From Hippopus hippopus (taxonomy: Eukaryota; Mollusca; Bivalvia; Cardiida; Cardiidae), in assembly GCA_946811185.2 (NCBI GenBank), contig OX328106.1, positions 41,614,311-41,678,310 on the forward strand: a DNA stretch of 64,000 nt, written 5' to 3'. The stretch's first letter is position 1; each line of letters starts with the position of its first letter. Both the position numbers and the translations under genes were made by a program. A model generated the notes under the pieces. The model was not told the DNA's origin, did not search any database, and saw nothing but the letters and a program-made list of their open reading frames with translations. Below are positions 11,299 through 21,180 of this stretch, one piece after another.

Positions 11299-11472
11299 CG
11301 TCATAGCGTCCCCACGCGCGGGGGGCATTGTTCTTAGATGACGTAGACAATGTATATGTATGATGAGAACAATAGACTTTACTGTCAATTGACGTCATAG
11401 CATCCCCACGTGCGGGGGTCATTGTTCTTAGATCACGTAGACAATGTATATGTACTAGAACAATAGACTAGA
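11294..11472 (+). repeat. 104-bp tandem repeat with CRE-like palindromes
   Basis: Two units start with ATTGACGTCATAGC at 11294 and 11398. Each contains TGACGTCA, a perfect cAMP-response-element consensus, and a C4/G4-5 hairpin (CCCCACGCGCGGGG or CCCCACGTGCGGGG). No gene starts nearby, so regulatory function is not claimed. Confidence 0.75.
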
Positions 11473-11647
11473 TCAATGCCTCTCGAATTTATATGGAAAA
11501 ATCGAAGGAAAACAACGGTTATTTCAAATTCGAAAAACATCGTAGAGCATTCGAGAACCACAGTTATTTTAAACGTTGACCAATAGAGAGTCAGCATGTA
11601 CGATACAAAGGAATGACGTTTTTACGTTCAAGTATACAACGTATATG

Positions 11648-12864
11648 CAGGGTTCGACATTAAGGCACGTCCGAACGACATTGTCTAGCAAACAATCGGT
11701 TCGGGCTAGTAGAGGCTGCGTCCAGCTAGCCCGAACGGTCTAGTGCAAACATCGAGACAATTAGTTTAAGTATTAATTTCATACTTCACAAAAGTGACGA
11801 AAATCGACCTTACATGCTGTTCGCCGAAAGAGATCTCTTACCTAACTTTTGATTTTGTTTAACCAACGATAGTTTATTGACAATTTCTAAATTGTTAACA
11901 GGAAGACGGTCGCGCATGCACGGTAGGCCATATCTTTAATGGAAAAACCAAATCGAACTAAAAATAGAGTTAGTAGACCAGAGTCCACAGGATTTCCCTA
12001 TTATGTAGTCGAGGATAAAAGTCATAACTTTAATCGTGATTGTTATCATTTTTTAAGAGTATTTAATCTTTTAGCAAGAATTTCTTTCATTTAGGTCTTT
12101 TTTTACTGAGTTTTATTTTGACGACATCCGAAAATGAGTCGTCCAGACGTTTACATAGACAACGGAGCAGAGACCGGGGAATAACATCAGATCGGGGAAG
12201 AGCGGAGTCATAAAATGAAGCTTAAAAAATGAATCGGAACACAAGTAGTCTTAGTAGATCTAGAAGAATAGAATTAGATCTAGATCACAGAAAAAAGATA
12301 ATTTTTGACCTTGACTCAAGTGGAAAGCTGAATTCGCGCCGTTGGTTTGTGTTTTATTCGGACGAAAATGTCATGTTTTCTTTGTGGACACTTTAAAAAA
12401 CAAAAGATTTGCTGTAGGATCTAATAACATTATACCACAATATTTTTACCCTTTAAAACACAAAAACTCTTATTTGAACCTCAGATTAATATGTTGTCTG
12501 TGATTGCTTTCAAAATGTATAAGTCTAATTTGTCCTCTGGTAAAGAGATCGTAACTAATTAATTAATGGGGAAACTCTCATTGATCATTACTTACCATGA
12601 CATTGCCATTTTTTTGTCACAATTTTGGAATAATATCAAGAAAAATAACATACATATTGATCTATTTTATATTTTTCTACATTTGCAGTCATTTTTTGTC
12701 ACAATGTTGGTATAATAACAAGAGAAATAACATACATTTTGATCTATTTTATATTTTTCTACATTTTGCAAAAGTGGTCTAGTAGAAATCTGAAGTGGTC
12801 TAGTAAAATTTGCATATTACTGGTCCACTGGTCTAGTTGAAAAAAATGTTAATGTCAAACCCTG
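11648..12864. mobile_element. hAT-like non-autonomous element (CAGGG ends)
   Basis: The ends CAGGGTTCGACATTAA and, on the other strand, CAGGGTTTGACATTAA match at 15 of 16 bases. The flanks share ATATG (11643-11647 and 12865-12869), a possible 5-bp target duplication; hAT elements normally make 8 bp, so the class is uncertain. GGTCTAGT motifs recur near both ends. A decayed MITE I piece ending at ~12553 lies inside. No transposase domain. Confidence 0.65.
12600..12775 (+). repeat. ~85-bp tandem duplication
   Basis: Two adjacent units sharing TTTTTGTCACAAT, AAATAACATACAT and GATCTATTTTATATTTTTCT. The open frame across it is a repeat artefact. Confidence 0.8.
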
Positions 12865-12869
12865 ATATG

Positions 12870-13611
12870 GTATAAAATATCACTCCACCGCAATACTTCT
12901 AACTCAGCGTGTGATGACTGGATAAGGAATCAACTCAAGGTAGGTTCGTTGAATGGATCACAATGCATGTATATCAACGCTACCGATCGAGAAGTTCTGT
13001 CGTCTGTCGGAAAAAAAAGTTTATCTGAGAGTAGAAAGACGCAATGCTTTAAGTCGACCAACTTCGCGCGATAGCAAATGGTTATTGAAGGACTTTAGGA
13101 GAATTACGTTTTCTATCAAATCTTACAAGGATTAGTTTAAACCGAAATCGGTTACGTGCAAATACCTCAATTGACGATGTTTTTTAGAAAAAGGGTCATA
13201 TATCATAAACTATATAGTTTCCCATTTTGGTCGAATAAACTCTGCCTTCAAGCCAGTGGACCAGTCTACATCTCGAGAAAAAAGGCATCCTGTTTCTAAA
13301 TCCAGTTTTTACCGTAACACCGATTTATAGTAAATAGACCAGACGTACGTGCCAGTGGACGAGTTTATTGTTTGAAACCAAAACATCCTGTTTCATTACC
13401 CATTCGTTTTCAAGCGTTATCCCTGATTCAAATCGAAACATGTCGCAGACACCTGCGGACCAAGTTTTTGTACGAGGTAAAGAAGTCGCTAAATTCTGTC
13501 CCACAGAGCCCATAAAGCCCGAGACACCTACGATGTTAGATTGCAGAAACGTTTCTTCATAACCCTTCTCTCCAAAAGAAAGCATGCAATCCTCCAGCCT
13601 ATTAATAAGAA
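12870..13611. other. No gene recognised
   Basis: Overlapping open frames occur on both strands at 13325-13585 but neither shows a known motif. GCCAGTGGACCAG and GCCAGTGGACGAG recur at ~13253 and ~13352. Confidence 0.4.
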
Positions 13612-13862
13612 ACGTATATATCTCTTTCTTTCTTTCTCTGTCCGTCCGTCCATCTGTCTGTCTGTCCGTTCATCTGTCTGTCTGTATCTCTTTCTGTCTG
13701 TCTCTCTCTCTGTCTCTCTCGCTCTTTCTGTCTGTCTTTCTGTCTGTCTATCCGTCTTTCAATGTTGTCTGTCTGTCTGTCTTTCTGTCTATCTGTTCTG
13801 TCTGTCTGTGTCTATCTCTCTTTCAATGTTGTCTGTCTGTTTATCTGCCTGTCTTTCTGTCT
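13612..13862 (+). repeat. (CTGT)n/(CTCT)n pyrimidine microsatellite
   Basis: Impure run of CTGT, TCTC and TTTC units. The Cys/Leu/Ser-rich translations in all three frames are simple-repeat artefacts. Confidence 0.95.
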
Positions 13863-14233
13863 TAGGACGGGTGGGAGAAAAGCCAGGAAACACATACGTA
13901 GGTGCACTGCCCGCCGTAATATGACCTAATCTGTAAAATCGGCATTAAAATCCAATACAAACAAAGTTTACATTTTTTATATCAACGATCGATCTTTCAC
14001 GTCCGACTTTTTTTTTTTATAAATGTATGATTATCTTGAGACAATGCTTTCACTTGGATTTTTTTGTTGGGCAGGGGGGAAGTTATGTTTTCCAAGTAAG
14101 TTTACTACCATACAGACTTTTTATGCTGTATGTCTCTGCAATGCCATTTAAGTGCATGATACGTTAATAAAGATTATAAAGTGATTTTGATCCTTTCTCA
14201 GCAAACAATTTTTGTGTTTTGTTCCATCTACCA

Positions 14234-14387
14234 TTTTTAGCTCACCTGAGCATAAAGTGCTCATGGTGAGCTTTTGTGATCGTGCTGTGTCCGGTGTCCG
14301 TCGTGTGTCGTCCGTCGTCAACTTTTACCTTGTGTACACTAGAGGCCACATTTTCAGTCCGATACTAATGAAACTTGGTCAGAATGG
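14234..14387 (+). mobile_element. Hairpin-capped tandem-repeat element, copy B (5' end only)
   Basis: T-run, then the 5' hairpin AGCTCACCTGAGCA/TGCTCATGGTGAGCT (14239-14272), then unique leader (GTGTCCGTCGT units) and the first part of a 145-bp monomer. The match stops at CTTGGTCAGAATG (14387), exactly where the DIRS-like sequence begins. Confidence 0.85.
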
Positions 14388-14405
14388 CAAGGGGAAACTA
14401 TCTCC

Positions 14406-16393
14406 ATGGAGGACCTAAACTCAAGCATTGTAAGTATCGGGAGGCAATCTATGGAACTTGTTAATACAAAGCATAATTTTAGAGCTGGGAAGACACGATT
14501 TCATATGCAAGAATGGCAGACTTTGACATCAGACAAATGGATCTTACAAACAATCAATGGTTATTGGGTTGAACTAGACACTGTACCACTTCAGCACTTT
14601 ATTCCCAAGCCTTTGACATTTAGTACGAGTGAACATAGTCAAATACAAAAAGAGATAGATAGGTTTTTAGACTGTGGCATTATAGAGGAAGTTGAAAATT
14701 TACCTTAGAGTTCATTTCAAATATTTTCATTAGGCCAAAACAGGAGGGCAAAATACGGGTGATTCTAAACTTACAGAAGTTTAATGAATTTTTGGATCTG
14801 ATTCATTTCAAGATGGAGACTCTCCAGTTTGCAATTCGTTCTATGAGGAAAGACTGTTATTTTGGATCTGCTGACTTATCTGAAAGTTACTACTCAATAC
14901 CAATTGCTGAAGAAGATAGGAAATTCGTTAGGTTTATGTTTAACGGTCAGAAATACCAATTCACGTGTCTCGTGATGGGGATGGGAACTTCGCCGAGGGT
15001 CTTCACAAAAGTACTTAAGCCTATCTTTGCTACGCTTCGAGAAAATGGTCACATTAGTACAGCCTATATTGATGACTCATGCCTTCAGGGCCAAACATAT
15101 GAAGAATGTGAATGTAATATCGTTGATACTGTCGATCTCATGGATAGACTAGGTTTAACAATAAACATTGAGAAGTCGGCTCTTATTCCGTGTAAGCAGA
15201 TAATATTTGTTGGGTTTGTCCTTTGTTCTGAAACTATGACAATAAGGCCAACTAGGGAAAGAATAGCTAAAGTCACCGAGCTCTGTGAAAACATCTTGTC
15301 ATCTAAATTTGTTCCCATTAGAAAGTTTGCTAAATTGATAGGAATGTTAGTAGCTTGTGAGCCAGGGGTACGATATGCTCCCTTATATTATAAACCATTA
15401 GAGAAGATCAAGGAAACAAATTTGAATTGGAAGAAAGGCAATTATAATGCGTTCATGAGAGTGACTGAGGAAGCAAAGTCCTGCATTCGGTGGTGGTTAC
15501 ATTCTTTAGACTCAGCTTTTCAATATGTCTCTGAAAGAAATCCAGACATTCACATCACCTGTGATAGTAGCCGTAAGGGTTGGGGCGCTAAGATGACCTC
15601 GGGGGGCAATTTTACCCAAGGGGTGTGAGCCAAGGAAGAACAGAATCTTCACATTAACATATTAGAATTAAAGGCATGTGAATTTGGCCTTATGGCCTTG
15701 GTTAATGATAAAACAAACATACATGTTAGGTTATTAACTGATAATACCACTACTTGCTCATACATCAACAAATTTGGAGGAAAAAAGGCAGAACTTGATA
15801 GCATTGCGCGCGACTTATGGTTTTGGTGCATGAAACAGGATATTCATGTCAGTGCCGCCCATATTCCAGGATCGACTAACTTGGAAGCAGATGCTTTGTC
15901 GCGATCATTCAAAGATGACCTAGAGTGGTCCTTGGATGATGATTCCTTCGGAAAGTTAAAACTGCGCTATTCGTGTATGGAAATAGACATGTTCACATCC
16001 GGGCTGAATGCAAAATTAACCAAATATGTTTCTTTCTATCCCGATCATGAAGCACTTGCAATTGACGCATTTTCAATCACATGGGATAATAAGGGGTTAT
16101 TATATATGTTCCCTCCTTTCAGCTTGATCCCACGGGTGCTACAGAAAATTCAATTAGACCCTGCAGAGGCAGTTCTTGTAGCTCCAATTTGGAAAACCCA
16201 GACATGGTGGCCAATTATGATGAAATTACTCTGTCAGAACTGGCATCTAATACCCAAGGCACCAGCGAGGCTTCACCTCCATCACAAACCGGGAACGAAA
16301 CATCCAATCCAACATTTGAAGTTGGGTGCTTTTCACATATCTGGCGGGCACTTCGGGAACAAAACATTCCACATGAGTCATGTGACATTATAA
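14406..16393 (+). pseudogene. DIRS reverse transcriptase-RNase H, inactivated
   Basis: Reverse transcriptase core: DLSESYYSIPI (motif A aspartate), then YIDDS (the YxDD catalytic motif) near 15067. RNase H: HITCDSSRKGWG, the ILELKA glutamate, LLTDNTTTCSYIN and LEADALSR, giving the expected D-E-D-D set. After it comes a WWP-containing linker typical of DIRS polyproteins. Two lesions are visible: a 1-nt frameshift close to 14705, between the upstream segment ending CGIIEEVENLP and the frame beginning EFISNIF; and a TGA at 15626-15628, where relatives normally have Trp, between the two RNase H segments. Both flanks of the TGA are in the same frame. It cannot make a full enzyme as read. Confidence 0.9.
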
Positions 16394-16720
16394 TGGCATT
16401 GTGGAGAAAATCGACACAAAAGTCTTATTCAGTGTATTTGAAACGATGGTTAACTTATACTAAGGCCAGAAATATTAATCCTGTATCACCCATGGCATCT
16501 CACATTATCACTTTTTTAACACAACTTTTCAACAAGGTATTGGCTATAGTGCTATAAATACTGCTCAATCGTCAATTAATCAGTTTGTTAGTATTTGTTC
16601 AGGTAGAGATTTCGGATCAAACAAACTTATCAACAAGTTTATGAAAGGCATTTTCGAATTAAAACCAACAACAACATTACCATTTATTCACCCAGTGATA
16701 TATACATCAAACATGGGGAT
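16189..16720 (+). pseudogene. DIRS tyrosine recombinase, N-terminal part only
   Basis: An open frame overlaps the RNase H frame by about 200 nt in a different phase, as is usual in DIRS elements. It shows the core-binding segment (ALWRKSTQKSYSVYLKRW, then SHIITFLTQLF). A frameshift near 16536 is implied because the continuation (YSAINTAQSSINQFV, LINKFMKGIFEL) is in another frame. The match stops near 16715 and the catalytic R-H-R-Y domain is not seen. Inactive. Confidence 0.75.
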
Positions 16721-16740
16721 ATGACAAAAATATATAGTAG

Positions 16741-17544
16741 TTTGGCGAAACATCAATACAGTGTAAGTGATTATTACTAAGAAATAAGAAAGAAAAAAAC
16801 ATTGGGTAAAAAGAAAAACATAACTCTGAGAGGTAGGGGAGATTTCAAAAAGACAGAAAAAGTAAGTAACATAAGTTAAGAATTAGAAGGGGAGCTGTTA
16901 AACTTTTTAAGAGAGATGGGAGGGAGAGGGTAAAGGGAAAGGTGTTCAGATACGAGAGGAGCGACCGGTGCAAATGACAAAGAATGACCACGAAGGAAAG
17001 AATTTGTACTACAGTAGCGTACTAGGCCATGGGGTTCTTCATCGAGAACGCAGTCAGCTTCTCAACCCTGAACAAAAGCTACATAGATTAAAAAAAAAAG
17101 TGTTAAAATTACACTGCACGTGGACATTGATAATCCAAAAGAAACACGTGGCAGGACACAGTTTAACCCTTGGGCGTCAAATCACTTTATATCCTGACTT
17201 TTGCAGGTAGTGTAAACCAGAATTACATTGTAGAGAAAGTGAATTCTATCCAGTAAGCAAATTTCGACAAAGTAAAAGTTTCCATAGAGATCAACTGACA
17301 AATCGTGGTACTCAAGATTATTTCATATTAGCTAGAAACAGCTGTGCACTACTATCTGTTAAATATATTGGTAATATTACTCGATCTTCGATAGGGATTT
17401 TGCATGCAAGATAAACAAAGAAAAAACAAAATGCCACAGGGACGACAATGCACGTGCTTTGCCAAAATACACACAAATTTGGGATGTGCAAACTGTTTTG
17501 CATTTTATGACTACTGCACAACGCTGCCAAACATTACATTTAAT
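16741..17544. other. No feature recognised
   Basis: AT-rich sequence between the two retroelement remnants. The open frames at 16968-17210 and 17318-17530 have no recognisable domain. Confidence 0.5.
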
Positions 17545-18793
17545 TCAATTAGCAGACGTTACATTTGAGGCTTCTGTGTTTTCACAATCATAATCAGAAG
17601 TTGCCAACAGAGACTTAAAATGATTGTAAAGGCTGTTGGCTCCTGCCATCTCTTCATTGTCATCGTTCGATTTTTTCTTATTGATTTCCATCCAAAAAGA
17701 TCGAGGTTCAGTTTTCGCAATGTTTTCTAATCTGTTACCTTCTTTTATTCTGAACTTATATTTGGCATTCCTTTTTACCTTATTATATCTATTTCTTGAA
17801 TTCACAAAATTTATTCGATTTTCTTCACTTTTGCCCTTGTAATATTTTTTTCTAGAATTTTTAAATTCTTCTTTAGCCTCTCGGCAATTTTGAACGAACC
17901 ATGCTACATTTATCTTATGTTTTTGCCTATTTTGTTTTTTGTTCTGCTTCATCACTCCAAAAACCTTTAAAGCATTATAATATAAAAATGATGATAATCT
18001 TTCAATCGCTGAGTTTGAGTCCGTTATTTCATTATTCAAATTAGTTAATGCATTTTGATCATTTGCCAATAAGATTATAAATTCGTCAATTTTTTCTTCA
18101 TTCCATACTATCTCTTCTTTTATCTTATTTTCTTTATTTTGTGGGACATGCTTTATTTCAGGTTTCTTAAGTAAACTGAAGTATAACGAAGAGTGATCAG
18201 AAAATTCAGTTAAGTCTGGTATATTAAAGTCATAAATATTTATGAGATCACGTGGCTGTATTAGCAAATAATCCTTGACACTATTTCCACGTGCTGAACA
18301 GAAAGTATATTCCCCTATACAGGCATCTTTATGTATACACCCATTTACAATCACATGATTTGTTGTTTTGCAAAGATTTAAAAGTTTCCGCCCATTTGCA
18401 TTGATCATGTGGTCCTTGTTTTTTCTGATTGGAACGCTTTCAAAATCGGTGTTTTGATGGGTGTTGCCCTCCATTTCGCAATAATCACTTAAAGTATAAT
18501 CGATAAGTTCACTTGTTCTCGAGTTAAAATCACCCGTAATGAAAGTTTTCCTTTTGTCGAAATATTTATTGATACTATTTTTAAGTTCTTCATAAAAGCA
18601 AAAATCATTTTGTTTTAATAGCTTTGATCCAGATGGAGGAATATAGCAGGCACAAATGTAGACATTTTCTTTGACACTAAGAAGATTCTGATCGATTTTT
18701 AAACACACAGATCTATTAATAGCTATATACCCATTTTTCAAAAGCAAACTACACAAAGGGCATATAAAACCAGAAAACTGCCTTCACTGCTCA
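17545..18793 (-). pseudogene. Non-LTR retrotransposon endonuclease fragment (EEP domain)
   Basis: The frame is open from a stop near 18793 down to 17545. It shows hallmarks of the endonuclease/exonuclease/phosphatase domain of LINE ORF2 proteins: CACYIPPSGS, the GDFNSRT motif, and a C-terminal SDHSSLYFSLL with the catalytic SDH. A lysine-rich linker follows (for example VAWFVQNCREAKEEF and PRSFWMEINKKK), as found between endonuclease and reverse transcriptase in these elements. The first part of the domain and the whole reverse transcriptase are missing. The ~400-residue frame has no internal stop, so decay is recent or limited to deletion. Losing the 3' part while keeping the 5' part is the reverse of ordinary LINE 5' truncation. 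Confidence 0.85.
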
Positions 18794-18858
18794 TTAACTC
18801 TTTACCACACAATCCCGACTTTAACAACCCTGAGAAAGAAGCCTATAGAAAACACTGT
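18794..18858 (-). mobile_element. MITE I fragment (left part)
   Basis: TTAACTCTTTACCACACAAT through AAGAAGCCTATAGAAAACAC, then the match stops at the CAGGGCTTTC end of the neighbouring sequence. Confidence 0.75.
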
Positions 18859-19719
18859 GCAGGGCTTTCAATAAGATTTAAAGTAGAAGGGTAATTTCTA
18901 AAAGTAGAAGGGGGGTCTGGGGGTCCTCCCCCAGCGGGGGCCATGGAGGCAGCGCCCCCTGTCCGGTGGTCCAGGGGGCCAAAGGCCCCGGCCGAAAACG
19001 AAAATTAGGTGTTTGCAGACATGGAGAACCACATATCCAGGTGGGTATTAGGTGCCATTTCTTGTTCTTATTCTCCCCCCCCCCCACACACACACACACA
19101 CTTTTCTTTAGAAACATGGAGAAGAATATAATGAAGAGGACCAAATAAAACAGAACTTTTTGTCAATGAAGCTTTACTGTTTCATCCCCAAATTTTGCTA
19201 ATTTGAAAATGAATGGTAATCAACAATGGCTCTTGAAGATCAGTCTATAGTATTTTTTTAAATTTGTTTTGTTGATTTATCTGTCAGTTTTGTGCATAAA
19301 TCATGCATAAAATGAGAAAAAAAAAAATACAGAATTCCAAATGCATTTTTGGGCATTTTTATCACACAACTTGCAAAATGTACTGCTGATTACCATTCAT
19401 TTTCACATTCACTCTCCGACCAGTCATCATAAGACGGTGGTGGTGACTCAACAGAAAGTCAGGATTCTCACTAGGTCCAGAGTCCCAAGAGTCATTGACT
19501 CTTGGGCCCAAATTTTCGAGAGTCAAAATGGAATTTCCAAGAGTCAAATAGAAATGTCCAAGGGTCAAAATTATCACTTAAAAATAAGGGTGAAATAATG
19601 AAAACTTTCAATTTATGTTCTTTGTTTATGGATAGGAATGACAAGAAAATACCCTAGCTAATCTTATTTAGAGATTTGTTGGAATGAAGTGGACAGAAGA
19701 ATTTTAAATTGCAGCCCTA
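18859..19719. mobile_element. Candidate CAGGG-ended DNA element with GC-rich block
   Basis: Left end CAGGGCTTTCAATAAG; a weak partner on the other strand at ~19719 reads TAGGGCTGCAATTT. Inside is a strikingly GC-rich block (18905-19000: GGGGGTCCTCCCCC, GCGGGGGCC, GGGGGCC palindromes), a (CA)n run at 19083-19101, and the dispersed repeat at 19459-19575. The pairing of ends is tentative. Confidence 0.35.
19459..19575 (+). repeat. Dispersed repeat shared with 2936-3068
   Basis: Carries CCCAAGAGTCATTGACTC, AGTCAAAATGGAATTTCC and AAGGGTCAAAATTATC. CAAGAGTCA and its variants recur about every 20-25 bp within it, so it may be a decayed short tandem array. Confidence 0.65.
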
Positions 19720-19759
19720 GCATGCAATTCATCTTGATGAATAAACGGACACAACTTTT

Positions 19760-19900
19760 TGAACTGTTTACCAAACAACAAAAACCTTTGACTAGATCAT
19801 AATTATATTAGACAATGACGACAATTCAAATGTGGCTGGAACGACTTGATTTGTTTCTTAGCCTAGAACATTGTGGAAAAGGGAGGAAAAAAGGTCACAT
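19760..19900 (+). mobile_element. MITE I fragment (left half, decayed)
   Basis: CTGTTTACCAAACAACAAAA, then ATTCAAATGTGGCTGG and CATTGTGGAAAAGGGAGG. The sequence leaves the family before the palindrome centre. Confidence 0.55.
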
Positions 19901-20383
19901 CCATCAAACTGTTACTTCTAAAGATGTAAGTCTTCTTTTCTTGTCCAATTACTTTTTCTTTCACACTTGTTTCGGCGCTAATAATTTAAGACAAGAAGGC
20001 CTAACCTTCATCTTCCCCTTCCCCCATCTAATCTATAGGTTGTTATTTATATTCATCTTAAAAAGTTTTTCCTAAATTTTAAACAGAGGTACGTTGTTTA
20101 CGCCAATCGGAAACCGGCGATGTAAACAAACAAGCATGTCTACGAATCTTCTGAACGCAAATCCACAGAAGACTCGCAAGAGTGTGATGCAGCTACTCTT
20201 AAATCAAAAAAAAGGGGAAAAAAAGGAGATTTTTCTGCAAAATGAAAAGTGATTGGTGAACTTTATGAAAAAGTATGCTGGTGAAGTGTGAGCACCTGCC
20301 TGCAGCTCTTTTCCTACTTTTCTACAATGGAATCAATTACATACACCAGTGGCCTATACAATTGCATCAATTCGAATTAGCCT

Positions 20384-20600
20384 GTACCTTACAACCCCTG
20401 TGTTTGATGACTTCGGAATATTTAAAGCTTTTTGAAAATATTGTTGGAAAATAACAAAATGCTAGCCTTGCACATGTACATGTACCTTTTTTTCAGCATT
20501 TTTATCAGCAGTGTTTAATACCATGCAAAAAAAATCCAGTCATTTGAATCTACTTTCATTTGTCATCTGCTAACACTTTCAATTGGGGATTCCGAAGGCA
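20384..20600 (-). mobile_element. MITE I copy, strongly decayed
   Basis: TTTTTGAAAATATTGTTGG, a disrupted palindrome centre and CATTTGTCATCTGCTAACAC, TTTCAATT keep the family order. The termini are not preserved. Confidence 0.45.
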
Positions 20601-20670
20601 CCCAAAAAATGTTTCTTCAGTAAAAAATAGTCAATAGCAGAATTATTAGACAGAATAGACAAATCTGCAA

Positions 20671-20780
20671 TTATCCCTTTGCCACACAACCCTGAGTTCT
20701 AATGACCAAGAGAAAGAAGCCTTTTGGAGACATTGTGGGAAAAGGAAAAAATGCTGGTTACCAACATTTTTTCCTTTTAA
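20671..20780 (-). mobile_element. MITE I, left part, split by the 20779-23112 insertion
   Basis: TTATCCCTTTGCCACACAAC through the palindrome, ending inside its right arm at TTTTTTCCTTTT. The continuation of the same copy is found at 23113-23233. Confidence 0.85.
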
Positions 20781-21180
20781 TACTCCCGTCGCAGACGGGA
20801 CGTATTATGGGATCACCCGTGGCGGGCGGGCGGACAGGCGGGCGGCGTCCCCATTCTTTGTCCGGAGCATATCTCCAAAACTATGCTAGCTACGGTTATG
20901 AAATTTCATGGGTGGATAGATCTCATCAAGGGGGAGTGCAGTGCACAGGAATCATAACTCTCGCTTGCTTAATTTTTGAGTTATTGCCCTTTGTTTTTTT
21001 TCATACTTGAATTTTGTCCGGAGCATATCTCCAAAACTATACTAGCTACGGTTATGAAACTTTATGGGTGGATAGATCTCATCAAGGGGGAGTGCAGTGC
21101 ACAGGAATCATAACTCTTGCTTACTTAATTTTTTAGTTATTGCCCTTTGTTGTTTTTCATACTTGAATTTTGTCCGGAGT
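20779..21180 (+). mobile_element. Hairpin-capped tandem-repeat element, copy G1 (3' truncated)
   Basis: Starts AATACTCCCGTCGCAGACGG with a 6-bp stem (CCCGTC-GCA-GACGGG), then a GGCGGGCGG-rich leader and 2 monomers of ~157 bp beginning GTCCGGAGCATATCTCC at 20860 and 21017. It breaks off where G2 begins. Confidence 0.75.

Larger units (their letters stand above)
14388..16740 (+). mobile_element. DIRS-like tyrosine-recombinase retroelement, degraded
   Basis: Protein homology runs in the order of a DIRS element: reverse transcriptase, RNase H, then an overlapping frame with the N-terminal part of a tyrosine recombinase. No integrase, protease or long terminal repeats were seen. The 5' boundary is the junction with element B; the 3' boundary is where recombinase-like coding disappears. 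Split or inverted terminal repeats typical of DIRS elements were not found, so the copy is truncated at both sides. Confidence 0.85.

Noticed and set aside
13541..13924. Overlapping 127- and 93-residue open frames
   Set aside because: They translate a CTGT/CTCT microsatellite; all three frames are open because the repeat lacks stops.
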